Of a stretch of DNA of 64,000 nucleotides, positions 44,868 to 53,540 are shown one piece after another; position 1 is the stretch's first letter, and the number at the start of each line of letters is the position of its first letter. The notes beneath the pieces are model-generated. The model worked only from the letters and a program-made list of their open reading frames with translations. It searched no databases and was not told the DNA's origin. The position numbers were made by a program, and so were the translations under genes. Source of the DNA: Anaplasma centrale str. Israel (lineage in GTDB: Bacteria; Pseudomonadota; Alphaproteobacteria; Rickettsiales; Anaplasmataceae); contig NC_013532.1 of NCBI RefSeq assembly GCF_000024505.1, positions 310,001 to 374,000 of the forward strand, written 5' to 3'.

Positions 44868-46682
44868 ATGAATATGGGTATGCTGCTTATGGTATGTAGT
44901 GCCATAGCAGCACTGTGTGTTGCAGGGGCTGTTGGTAGCCCATGGATGGTTGCAGCTGTTGCATTGGCTGGTGTGGTGGCTGCAGCATGTTCAGTGGTAA
45001 CAGGATTTTCTATAAGAGATTTAGTTAGATCTTGTAAGCAAGTTAAACAAGTAAAGGAAGAAGGATTAGTTACTGTTCAATCATTACAACCTGTTCTTAC
45101 TCCTGTAACTCCCAATGTGTCAGAGGTTGGTAAAAGGGTAAGTTATGGTATAACAGCTGCAGGTACTGCAGCTGCTGCTGGTGCAGGTGGTTATTTTGCA
45201 ACGCAAGCTGTAGGTAATGGTGTGTTGGCCGGAGCCTCAGCTTATGCAAGTACAGTTGCTGCCGCCATAAAGGCTGCTGTTGCCAGTGCGGTTGGGACTG
45301 GTACTGCAGTGGGAAAGGCAGTTGGGACTGGTACTGGTGCAGGTATTGGTGGAAAGGTTGCTGGTAAGGCAGCTGGTTTGGCCGCAAAGGCCGCTCTGGC
45401 CGAGGCTGTGGATATAACTGCAGCTGGTAGTGGGACTGGTGTAGGGGTTGCTGTTGTCATAGAGGGGGCTAAGGCTGCTACTGCCAGTGCTACTTTCGGG
45501 GGAACTGGTGTATATGCTAGTGCTGCCACAGCTGGTGAGGCGGCCGCTAAGGCTTTTGGTGCTGCTACAGGTGCCACTCTTACTATGAGTGAGGTACTCA
45601 GTGGTAATGCAGGAACCGCTGTTGCCAGTGCTGGTAATGCTGTGGGTTGGGCTGCAGGTGATGGTGTAGGTGGTGCAGGGGGGGTTGCTGAGGCTGCTGT
45701 AGGTGGTATATGGGGTGTCAAGGTTGCTGAAGTTGAGGTTGCTGGTTTGGCTGCAGAGGCTGCTAGGGCTGGTGGTACGGGAGCTGTTGCTGTTGAGGGA
45801 ACTATTGCTACTGGTATCGGTGGCACTGGCATCACCGCTAACGTACAAGTAGCAGCTGCTAAGGCTAGTGGTGCTAAAGCTGCCGCAGCTGTCGTCACTA
45901 TAACCGGTGGTGCAGCAGCACTAGCATTCATTCCTTATGCACTGATGGCATTTTCTATCCTGATCTCAGTATGTACAATCATTCAAACCATTGCTGATCT
46001 GTATTCTGCTAAGGTTCCTGATCTTTTAAATCATGATGAGATAGAAGACTATAAGCATGAGAAAAAAGCAGGGATGAGAATGCTAAAATGGCTTACTCCT
46101 CCTCTTGCTGCTAGTCCAAAGTATAGATTGCTCATGGCTCTGGCTTGTATTGCCATAACTATCTGTGTTGCACTCTTGCTGCCACTGTCTGCAGGGACCA
46201 TTGCTGCCATTGCTCCTCCGCTAGTCTCTTGTTTATTCTATGGGTATGCTGCTTATGCGTGTAAACGTAGGGGACGGAAGAAGTCAGTAATCCCTGATAC
46301 CTCTCCTTGTATAGAGACTACTGCAGAACCTCTGGAGCAAAGTCCCCCTTCAACCCCTGAGCAGGAGGTATGTGCCGATCCTACAGTTACTGCATTGGTT
46401 CATAATACACAAGACTGGGAACCTGTTGCTAAAACTGTGGATGCAGGACAAGAGTGGGTGCCCACACAACAAGGTCCAGTTGGTGTGAAAGAGGCTGGTG
46501 TTGATGGTACTTCCCAAGCACCATCTGACAAGACTGCTGACATAATGAAATCCCTTGAGCAAGATGCAGGTTTCCTCCGTGCTGCTGGGGACCTGTTCCA
46601 GGCTATGACTCAGGGCGCTGATGATACTCAAGATTGGGAGCCTGTTGCCAAGACTGTCGCGCAACCGTCAAGAGCAAGATAA
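44868..46682 (+). CDS. Ala/Gly-rich repetitive membrane protein, unknown function
   Basis: Not recognised. A ~604-residue protein with an N-terminal hydrophobic pair of helices (~1-50), a short charged stretch, then ~250 residues of extremely Ala/Gly/Thr/Val-rich low-complexity sequence. Two further hydrophobic regions follow (about 340-375 and 420-465), then a Lys/Arg stop-transfer segment. The polar C-terminal tail holds two copies of TQDWEPVAKTV. ATG 44868 has a GGGG site just upstream; a GTG at 44862 is in frame. The composition suggests a surface or secreted protein made by repeat expansion. The frame ends soon after the second TQDWEPVAKTV copy, as if truncated in a repeat array. A type IV effector role is possible but unsupported. 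Confidence 0.6.
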   Translation: MNMGMLLMVCSAIAALCVAGAVGSPWMVAAVALAGVVAAACSVVTGFSIRDLVRSCKQVKQVKEEGLVTVQSLQPVLTPVTPNVSEVGKRVSYGITAAGTAAAAGAGGYFATQAVGNGVLAGASAYASTVAAAIKAAVASAVGTGTAVGKAVGTGTGAGIGGKVAGKAAGLAAKAALAEAVDITAAGSGTGVGVAVVIEGAKAATASATFGGTGVYASAATAGEAAAKAFGAATGATLTMSEVLSGNAGTAVASAGNAVGWAAGDGVGGAGGVAEAAVGGIWGVKVAEVEVAGLAAEAARAGGTGAVAVEGTIATGIGGTGITANVQVAAAKASGAKAAAAVVTITGGAAALAFIPYALMAFSILISVCTIIQTIADLYSAKVPDLLNHDEIEDYKHEKKAGMRMLKWLTPPLAASPKYRLLMALACIAITICVALLLPLSAGTIAAIAPPLVSCLFYGYAAYACKRRGRKKSVIPDTSPCIETTAEPLEQSPPSTPEQEVCADPTVTALVHNTQDWEPVAKTVDAGQEWVPTQQGPVGVKEAGVDGTSQAPSDKTADIMKSLEQDAGFLRAAGDLFQAMTQGADDTQDWEPVAKTVAQPSRAR

Positions 46683-46830
46683 GGGGGGTGCCTACTTCTG
46701 CACCATAGCAGCACTGTGTGCAGCAATAATATTGCGCAGTGCTGCATGTTATACAGTGGCATGGCCATACATTGCAGCTACAGCGGCGGGCCTCTTGTAT
46801 GCTATATGGCCTGGAGGATGGTGATTGGAA
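46683..46830 (+). pseudogene. Remnant of a paralogous N-terminal segment
   Basis: Encodes TIAALCAAIILRSAAC and a second hydrophobic stretch, resembling the AIAALCVAGAV leader of the preceding gene. CCATAGCAGCACTGTGTG is shared exactly with 44902-44919 and in the same codon phase. The fragment has no start of its own and ends at 46824. It is probably debris of a duplicated gene. Confidence 0.4.
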
Positions 46831-47475
46831 CTATGGAATGCTGGTGGGGAAGAGAAATAGCCTACTGCCGTCATTTGCCTTGACTACGTCATCACTGTCC
46901 AGGCTTATTTTGCCCAATGATATAAGCCGCACTGCTTCTGGATAGCACGTATGCTCCGCGGCTAGTATTCTGTCTGCAAGGCTCTCCACACTGTCGTCGC
47001 CCATGACTGGAACCGCTGCCTGCATTATTATTGGTCCGGCATCCAACTCTGGATAAACATAATGCACGGTGCACCCCGCGATTTTCACGCCAGCTTTCAA
47101 GGCCTGCTCTTGTGCACGCATGCCTCTGAAAGACGGCAGCAGGGACGGATGTATGTTTATCATTTTACGGTGCCATTTTTGAACAAAATCCCCACTCAGT
47201 ATACTCATGAAACCTGCCAAGCATACCAAGTCTACTCTTTGCTCCTTCAAAATCTGGTCAATGCGCTCAACATCTAGTGGTTTTCTTTCAACAACAAACG
47301 AGGGCAGTCCGTAACTGCTTGCGGCGGAAAGCCCACCAGCTTTAGGGTTGTTTGATATCACACATGCCACGACTGCGGGAAACCCGTCATCCAGGCACGC
47401 CCGAGCTATTGCCGCCATGTTAGACCCTCTGCCGGAGATCAATATACCAAGTCTAAGACGACCCCCATCCGCCAT
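46831..47475 (-). CDS. purN: Phosphoribosylglycinamide formyltransferase
   Basis: Third step of purine synthesis: transfers a formyl group from 10-formyl-THF to GAR. It has the N-terminal LGILISGRGSNMAAI, the active-site NIHPSLLPSFRG with the catalytic Asn and His, and TVHYVYPELDAGPIIMQAAV with the catalytic Asp. 214 residues, full length. It follows pepA on minus with 6-14 bp between the pepA stop (depending on frame) and this ATG, so the two are likely co-transcribed. Confidence 0.95.
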   Translation of the reverse strand: MADGGRLRLGILISGRGSNMAAIARACLDDGFPAVVACVISNNPKAGGLSAASSYGLPSFVVERKPLDVERIDQILKEQRVDLVCLAGFMSILSGDFVQKWHRKMINIHPSLLPSFRGMRAQEQALKAGVKIAGCTVHYVYPELDAGPIIMQAAVPVMGDDSVESLADRILAAEHTCYPEAVRLISLGKISLDSDDVVKANDGSRLFLFPTSIP

Positions 47476-47481
47476 GACGGC

Positions 47482-48987
47482 TTACCATCTCACTTTTCGT
47501 GGTATTTGGACACAAACCTGTTGAGCAACATCACGCCGAATCCAGTTGCCCCCCTTGGCGGACACAGCAGACCCCTCATCATCCCAGGCAACACCTGCAA
47601 TATCCAAATGTGCCCAAGGTGCACCGTTGACAAAGCGCTGCAGAAATTGGGCAGCGGTTATGCTATCTGCACCGCGCCCCTTGGTGGAGATGTTCTGCAT
47701 ATCCGCTACCGGGGAATCTATCATTTTGTCATAGGCATCTCCCATGGGCATACGCCAAAGCTTTTCGTTAACTTCTTCTCCGGCCTTTGCAAGCTGCTCT
47801 GCCAGAGCATCATCATTGGAAAAGAGGCCAGCGTACTGATTTTCTCCTAGCGCGACCACCATAGCTCCAGTTAAAGTTGCCAGGTCAACGATCAACTTCG
47901 GCGAGAACATCTTCTGCGTGTACCACAAGGCATCTGCCAAAACCAATCTCCCCTCAGCGTCCGTATTTAAGACCTCTATGGTCTGCCCCGACATAGAAGT
48001 GACAATGTCACCAGGGCGCTGTGCGTTTCCGCCGACTGCATTCTCAACCAATCCTACCACGCCTACCGCGTTAACCTTCGCCTTTCTCGCGGCTAGGGTT
48101 CTCATCAACCCGACAACAACCGCGGAGCCTCCCATGTCATATTTCATGCTCCACATGCCCTTCGCAGGCTTTAGCGAGACACCTCCCGTGTCAAAAGTGA
48201 CACCCTTGCCCACGAACGCAAGCGGAGCCGCCTTGCCCTCTGGGGCTCCCATCCATTTCATGACGACCAGCCTTGACTCCTTAGTGCTGCCTTGCCCAAC
48301 TCCAAGCAGGGCCATCATGCCCTCCGCCTCCATGCGCTTCTCGTCAAATACCTCAACCTTTACGCCCAGGGGAGTGAGCTCTTTCTGGATCCTTGCTGCA
48401 TATTCCTCTGGATACAGGATATTTGCAGGTTCTGACACAAGCGAGCGCACGAAAAACACCGATTCTCCCTCCGCTCTGAGCGCATCGAAAGACTTCTTTG
48501 CAACGCCCGCATCCCCAGGGACTAACATGCTGATCTCCTGAACCGTGGAGACATGATCTGGCTTTTTGCTGTTGAAGTATCGGTCAAACTTAAAACTGCG
48601 CAAGAGCGCCCCGTAGGCCACTCTGAGCTCTGAGCCACCAGGCGCTACTACCACGGCACTCTTCGCCTTGATCTTTTCAAGGCCGGAATACACTGCTCCA
48701 CCCAGCTCCATAGCCTTGCTCTCCGTTATGGGCTCAGACTCCTTGCCCAAGCCCACTATCAGTACTATCCCGCCATCGTTGGTTAGAACTACAGGCATGG
48801 TGTCAGCGAACTTCCCAGAAAACATAGCCATGTCTTTGATTCTGAGCGCCGCTCTTCTCTCTTCAGGGCGCAGCACCCCGCCATCTTCGAGTACGTTACT
48901 GCCCTCAAACACTCCTACAACGAGCACCGCAGTTTTGAGCAGGGTAGAAACGCCAGAGGCAAGACTGAGAAACGAAACACTAACCAT
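47482..48987 (-). CDS. pepA: Leucyl aminopeptidase (cytosol aminopeptidase), apparent 3' frameshift
   Basis: Di-metal M17 exopeptidase for peptide turnover. It carries the metal site in AFVGKGVTFDTGGVSLKPAKGMWSMKYDMGG and the family signature NTDAEGRLVLADAL. ATG 48987 (MVSVSFLSL) has GGAG 6 nt upstream. At the 3' end, a G6 run at 47549-47554 is followed in this frame by a non-conserved ending (NWIRRDVAQ to the stop at 47482). Shifting frame there gives ATGFGVMLLNRFVSKYHEK, the typical leucyl aminopeptidase ending, stopping at 47490. Either an indel in the G run has altered the last ~20 residues, or the base count is wrong. Catalytic residues are unaffected. Confidence 0.92.
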   Translation of the reverse strand: MVSVSFLSLASGVSTLLKTAVLVVGVFEGSNVLEDGGVLRPEERRAALRIKDMAMFSGKFADTMPVVLTNDGGIVLIVGLGKESEPITESKAMELGGAVYSGLEKIKAKSAVVVAPGGSELRVAYGALLRSFKFDRYFNSKKPDHVSTVQEISMLVPGDAGVAKKSFDALRAEGESVFFVRSLVSEPANILYPEEYAARIQKELTPLGVKVEVFDEKRMEAEGMMALLGVGQGSTKESRLVVMKWMGAPEGKAAPLAFVGKGVTFDTGGVSLKPAKGMWSMKYDMGGSAVVVGLMRTLAARKAKVNAVGVVGLVENAVGGNAQRPGDIVTSMSGQTIEVLNTDAEGRLVLADALWYTQKMFSPKLIVDLATLTGAMVVALGENQYAGLFSNDDALAEQLAKAGEEVNEKLWRMPMGDAYDKMIDSPVADMQNISTKGRGADSITAAQFLQRFVNGAPWAHLDIAGVAWDDEGSAVSAKGGNWIRRDVAQQVCVQIPRKVRW

Positions 48988-49050
48988 ACGAGCTCCACCA
49001 ACCAGACAGGCACGAGTGCGGATTCTAGCACCATTTGTGAGGTATTTCAA

Positions 49051-49605
49051 GAAGCTATAGCAGACGCCCGCCCAAATTCCGCAGCGTTATGGTATATTTA
49101 ACATAAGCTCTGGTATCCGAGGCTGTTGGGCAAAGTTTAACATATATGCCGCATTAAGCCGAGCGGTGTGGTACAAGAGCCACACAGAATTTTTTCAAAT
49201 GGCGTAGTCAACGGTTGTAAGCGTTAAACCCTAGCCAGCAATACCGCGCGTCCACAACTGGTGGCAGCCGCTTTTTGCTGCCAATCAGCGAGTGAGGTAG
49301 CGGAATCTGCATTTGCTGTACGTGGATGTGCACCAGCCGGAGAAACTTGCTGCAATATCCAGTGGGATGTATGATTCCGGCAAGCGATCTATGTGTACTA
49401 CTCGGTGCGGGGGTGCAAACATTGCTGACGAGTCACTCTGACGGAATAGATTTGCTATTGTACGTTGTTTTTCTTGCTTTGGATGGTACTGCAGGGTAAT
49501 ACAAAGTTGGTTTCTGGCATGTGTGCGGTGTTATCCCGGTGGGGATGGTGTATAGGCATGGGTGGCTGAGGTTTCTGTGCCCTGCGGGGTTGTTGGTGGT
49601 GTTTT
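49051..49605. other. Intergenic region between divergent pepA and the intradiol-like gene
   Basis: About 550 bp. No gene or RNA recognised; it must hold the divergent promoters of both neighbours. Confidence 0.4.
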
Positions 49606-50361
49606 ATGGAGTTGGCTATGAGAGAGGCGAGGAAGTTGAATAGGCGGTTCAACAGTCTGAGCGGGCTGTTTGTTGGGCTAACTGTGTTAGCAATGTGCCT
49701 GTCGCAGGGGGCTGGGGCGGTTGATCCGGTGATTGTGAATTGTGTGGAAACTCCAGAGGTTCGCGATGTGAGTGAGATGCCAAGTGTTTTTAACCTCTCG
49801 AACAATTTGGCGCGTAAGCCGGGCAGTCCGGTAGTCGCTGATGGGGAGCTGGTATACATTGTGGGGAGAGTGACAGATTCCAGATGTCACCCCTTGGGCA
49901 ATGTGAGTGTGTTCATGTGGCAGGCGGACTCCCACGGTATATACAATGCGAGCAAAGCCGCGGATCTTGGCGAAGCGACTGAGGGTTCAAATAAGTCAGG
50001 TGCAACAGGATATGATACAAACTTTAGCGGCTCTGGCAAAGCAACCACTGATAATCTAGGTAACTTTGGCTTTATTACGGTCATGCCCGGTCAGCATATG
50101 GGTAGGTCCCCACGTGTCCATTTCCTGCTAAAACATCAAGATTTTCCCGAGCTCCAGACTGAGATGTTCTTTGAAGGGTTAGGTAACTCCGATGATCCGG
50201 GCCTTAGTAGGATTCCTGCAGCTATGAGGAAGCTACTCACTGCCCGACTTGTTGATGGGGGAAGTGAAACCGGAGTCAAAGTGTACGAATTTAATATGGC
50301 ATTTGCTGAAAACTTTGATCCCGCTAAACAAAACAGTAACAGTGTTAGCGTGGCTCCGTAG
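49606..50361 (+). CDS. Exported intradiol ring-cleavage dioxygenase-like protein, active site not conserved
   Basis: A 251-residue protein with a signal peptide (LSGLFVGLTVLAMCLSQGAGA) and a domain with the plan of protocatechuate 3,4-dioxygenase: VGRVTDSRCHPLGNVSVFMWQADSHGIY, TTDNLGNFGFITVMPG, then RSPRVHFLLKH. One iron-ligand Tyr seems kept in HGIY. The second Tyr position after PG reads His, and the H-x-H ligand pair reads R-V-H. Ring cleavage is therefore doubtful, and the export signal argues for an envelope or secreted role. The start may be ATG 49606 or 49618. It probably heads a group with the two membrane-protein genes that follow. Confidence 0.7.
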   Translation: MELAMREARKLNRRFNSLSGLFVGLTVLAMCLSQGAGAVDPVIVNCVETPEVRDVSEMPSVFNLSNNLARKPGSPVVADGELVYIVGRVTDSRCHPLGNVSVFMWQADSHGIYNASKAADLGEATEGSNKSGATGYDTNFSGSGKATTDNLGNFGFITVMPGQHMGRSPRVHFLLKHQDFPELQTEMFFEGLGNSDDPGLSRIPAAMRKLLTARLVDGGSETGVKVYEFNMAFAENFDPAKQNSNSVSVAP

Positions 50362-50464
50362 CGGCCGTGGAAGGCCCTAAGCTGACCATAAGTTTGGGTA
50401 CGATTGATTCGCGATGCGGTTTCCCTGTACACTTGTAGGTGTGTATTTCTAGGGTAATGCGTCC

Positions 50465-51439
50465 GTGAAAGTGCGTACAGACAGCTACGACTTGGCTGGT
50501 AGCCTGGGCCGAAGCAGAGCATGCCGGTCTGGGAAACGTGAAAAGTTTATGGACCCGACCGTAACCTGCGATAGCCAACGTGTTGCTGGCTATCCATCAT
50601 TAGGTGCGCCCATAGATGTTTTTGGTGACTGCGGTGATCCCTGCGGCCGCGGTGCGATAGTTCCTCGCGTCTACCGCAGACCCAGAAAAAATGCCAAAGG
50701 CAAGTTTGCGACGGCTGGGTTTAAGGCGTTCTGCTGGTATATTCGTGTCACCATGTCCTTGGTGGTTCTCCTGACGTCGCCGGCGCTGCTGCTGTGCGTT
50801 TTATCAAGACCTGTTGCGGGGGCGGAGTACACGTGGGCCCGCACCGTGCCGTATAGTGCGCTGAAAAGAGGTGGCAGGATCCGGCTAGGGCTAATGCACA
50901 GGTTGCTTAGGCCTACGATTAGGCAGATGTATGCGTACATGCACGTGTTGCTGTTCAACCTTGCAGCATTTACCCTGCTCACTTATGCAGTATCGGGTCT
51001 AGTGGCCGATCAGCACTTCTCTTTTGGAACATCAGTAATGTGGGCTTTGGCGCCGACCGCTATCTTATTCGTCGTTGGCGTCGTGTACCACTATACGTCA
51101 TGGTACATGAAGCTCAATGACTCCATGCCCGCACGTCGTGCCTTCAGCCTGATATGGCGTGGCGTTGCCAGTGCTCATGACAGGACTGATGACTCCGCGT
51201 TTAACCTGATGTTCAGAGAGCAAATTCGGGATTCTATGAGCATGTCTTCCCTAGCGAGGACTGATAAGCAGCTGTTGCTGGGTGTTCCAACTGCCCTGTT
51301 TGCTCTGGGGTGCTACATATATGACAGACAGAGCGGAGAAGAGGATCTTGCGCTAAACTTCAGAGAAGCAGCTGCAAGCTCCAAGATATGTGGGCTGTCT
51401 GTGAACATGAAGACTAGGCTTGGTCTGTTTAGAGATTAG
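50465..51439 (+). CDS. Hypothetical membrane protein
   Basis: Not recognised. Up to 324 residues with a Cys- and Arg-rich N-terminal ~90 residues, then hydrophobic segments at ~93-118, ~161-180 and ~190-210, and a polar C-terminal domain of ~110 residues. The GTG at 50465 is the first start; ATG 50549 (MDPTVTCDS) is an alternative that removes 28 residues. It lies ~100 bp after the intradiol-like gene and ~280 bp before another polytopic protein on the same strand, so a shared envelope function is conceivable but unproven. Confidence 0.6.
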   Translation: MKVRTDSYDLAGSLGRSRACRSGKREKFMDPTVTCDSQRVAGYPSLGAPIDVFGDCGDPCGRGAIVPRVYRRPRKNAKGKFATAGFKAFCWYIRVTMSLVVLLTSPALLLCVLSRPVAGAEYTWARTVPYSALKRGGRIRLGLMHRLLRPTIRQMYAYMHVLLFNLAAFTLLTYAVSGLVADQHFSFGTSVMWALAPTAILFVVGVVYHYTSWYMKLNDSMPARRAFSLIWRGVASAHDRTDDSAFNLMFREQIRDSMSMSSLARTDKQLLLGVPTALFALGCYIYDRQSGEEDLALNFREAAASSKICGLSVNMKTRLGLFRD

Positions 51440-51718
51440 CACACAGGGGTATGGCACGCCACACCTGGTTGTTGTGGGGTCTGTGTGTGAGTAGGGGTGC
51501 GCCCTAAAGCCGTGTATGTTGCTGTGCGCGCCCCATGCGGGTGAGGATGCTGACGACGTAACGCTCCTTGCCGTGGCAGTAGCGCGTGCTCCGGTTGTCT
51601 ACATTGGTTCTGTGTGGTACCATACTTGCGGGGTGCTGCCTGCGTGCGTAGAGGTCTGATAGATGCCCGTTCCAGACTTGGGTGTATGAGGCACTCTCTG
51701 TGGTTTTACTAAAAATGT

Positions 51719-53380
51719 GTGCCTCAGCTTATGGAAGAGGGTGTTGCGTGCGCTAATGAGCCGCCGATGGGTACCTCGTCTCAGGAAGCGGTGGTGGGCT
51801 GTGCCCGCGATGCTACTCTGGATGAGGAAAGAGCGTACGATGTACGAAGCAGAATATACACAGCATATATGCTTTGCAGCTCTATGCTGTGTGTGGTGCC
51901 CATAATTCCGTATTACATCTCCAAAGAACTGTACAGAAGAGGCAAAATGTTGGGGGCAGCTATCAGCATGGAGCTGTTTCTGTGCCTACGTTCCGTGCTG
52001 ACCATCGAGCTCATACTTGTAAAGATCCTGCTGATTGCGTTCAAAAAGTATCCTAGCCTGTTGAGGGGGTTTTTCATACCTCATACGGACTTGGCAGTGC
52101 TCTTTTTGGCTTCTATGTGCACTATCCCCTTGTCTATCATATCAATGACGTGGCGGTACTATTGCGTATATGAGATGGTTAAGAATACAAAGTGCAGCGT
52201 GTGTCATGCGCTTTTAGAGCAGAGCTACTTGCGGGATATAGTGTACGGCATGCCAGCACTTGTTAGCTATAGCGGCCGCAGCGGCCCATTCTTCACCCAC
52301 GAGAATGTTCAGCGTACGAAGGTCTATAACGGCGACGTTGCATACGAGATCTATTTGTACTGCACATCATACTTGTTGTTGCTTCCCGCATGTATCGCCT
52401 TGCTATGCAATTACTTCTATCACAAACGCAAGCAAACCGCGATGTCGGTAGTGCGGGTGCTAAGTGCACTGTCCCACGTTCTGCTGGTCAATGCCTTTCT
52501 CGTCGCCACAATGGCCTATGTTGCTTTTCTGCAGGTAGAGAGCCCATCATTCATGGGGTTGCGCGGTGATCCGATCAGCATTGCCGCACTCGTTGGGATG
52601 TTGTCATCCGTGGCGATATTGATGGGGACAACCGCATTCTGCTGTTACTTGGTCCGCAGAGAAACGCGCTGTCTTGATCTTGAAGTGCCTGACGATATAG
52701 CCCGTTCTGTGCTCAAGTTTGGCATATTGACCGCGGCAGTTTGCAATATCTGCGCGTTGTTTGTGGCAAAGGAAGAACTCAGGGATAGGAAAGCCGCGTA
52801 TCCGGGAGATAAATTTGCCTATGACGTCTTCTTCCATGTGGTTACCTCAATACTGATGCTTCCCGCATGTTTTGCGCAGCTAGCCAGCGAGCTCCGCGCT
52901 GCAGGCAAGAGAAAGCCTTCAGCCATTGCCGATAGGACGTGCTTATTTTTGGAGATATTACTTACTAATGTTCTAGTGCTTGGTGCGCTGTTTACAGGGG
53001 TGTTACACGCACCCTTCTTCTGCGGTGTGGTGCACAATCCTACATACACAGGATTCCTTGCTGCTCTTGTGGTTTCGGGTGCAATTCTCGTTATTGCAGT
53101 GATGTGTGATGTACTGCGCGTCGCAAAAAAGTCAAAAGAGGAAGAAATTGGGTGGGAAGATGTTGCGCTGTGTGATGCGTACATTAGAAGCAGGGTGGCT
53201 AACTTTGGACTGCTGAACCTTATTGCGCAGGGTGTTATACGCCTAATTTTGCTGATCGTAGGCAGGACTGAGGGCAAGGAAAGCGGCTATTGGACAACAC
53301 ACGCGAATCGCGAAATTAGGATCGGCAATGTTACATCTGTGCATGACCGCACCTACGCAGGTGCTCCGCGTGGTTACTAG
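51719..53380 (+). CDS. Polytopic membrane protein with three internal repeats
   Basis: Not recognised. 553 residues with about 12 hydrophobic segments. Three related units of ~160-170 residues start near residues 39, 208 and 367, each with AYD or AYE followed by a hydrophobic helix. The second and third share LLPACIALL / MLPACFAQL, then a short Lys/Arg loop and a helix ending in NAFLV / NVLVL. Each unit ends with another pair of helices and a charged loop. This suggests two successive duplications of a four-helix module. No transporter signature was seen. GTG 51719 or ATG 51731 may be the start. It converges with clpB. Confidence 0.65.
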   Translation: MPQLMEEGVACANEPPMGTSSQEAVVGCARDATLDEERAYDVRSRIYTAYMLCSSMLCVVPIIPYYISKELYRRGKMLGAAISMELFLCLRSVLTIELILVKILLIAFKKYPSLLRGFFIPHTDLAVLFLASMCTIPLSIISMTWRYYCVYEMVKNTKCSVCHALLEQSYLRDIVYGMPALVSYSGRSGPFFTHENVQRTKVYNGDVAYEIYLYCTSYLLLLPACIALLCNYFYHKRKQTAMSVVRVLSALSHVLLVNAFLVATMAYVAFLQVESPSFMGLRGDPISIAALVGMLSSVAILMGTTAFCCYLVRRETRCLDLEVPDDIARSVLKFGILTAAVCNICALFVAKEELRDRKAAYPGDKFAYDVFFHVVTSILMLPACFAQLASELRAAGKRKPSAIADRTCLFLEILLTNVLVLGALFTGVLHAPFFCGVVHNPTYTGFLAALVVSGAILVIAVMCDVLRVAKKSKEEEIGWEDVALCDAYIRSRVANFGLLNLIAQGVIRLILLIVGRTEGKESGYWTTHANREIRIGNVTSVHDRTYAGAPRGY

Positions 53381-53522
53381 GGGTAGGGACGTTTTACTAC
53401 ATACACCACCGCAACTGCCCGAGGAGCCCCGCGGCATGCTACCGGCCTGTAGCGTACTAGCCACCATGTGTACCATAACGCAAGGTACGTCATGTTAGCA
53501 AGTGATGGCCGAATCCCGCGAT

Positions 53523-53540
53523 TGGGGCGGCTACGCCCCA
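53523..53540 (-). terminator. Hairpin across the clpB stop codon
   Basis: TGGGGCG (53523-53529) pairs perfectly with CGCCCCA (53534-53540) around a 4-nt loop; the clpB TAG lies partly in the loop. There is no U-tract on either strand, so it may act bidirectionally between the convergent genes or stabilise the 3' end. Confidence 0.4.

Noticed and set aside
45237-45931. Antisense open frames across the Ala/Gly-rich gene
   Set aside because: Low-complexity GCN/GGN codons give stop-free reverse frames. There is no independent evidence for expression.
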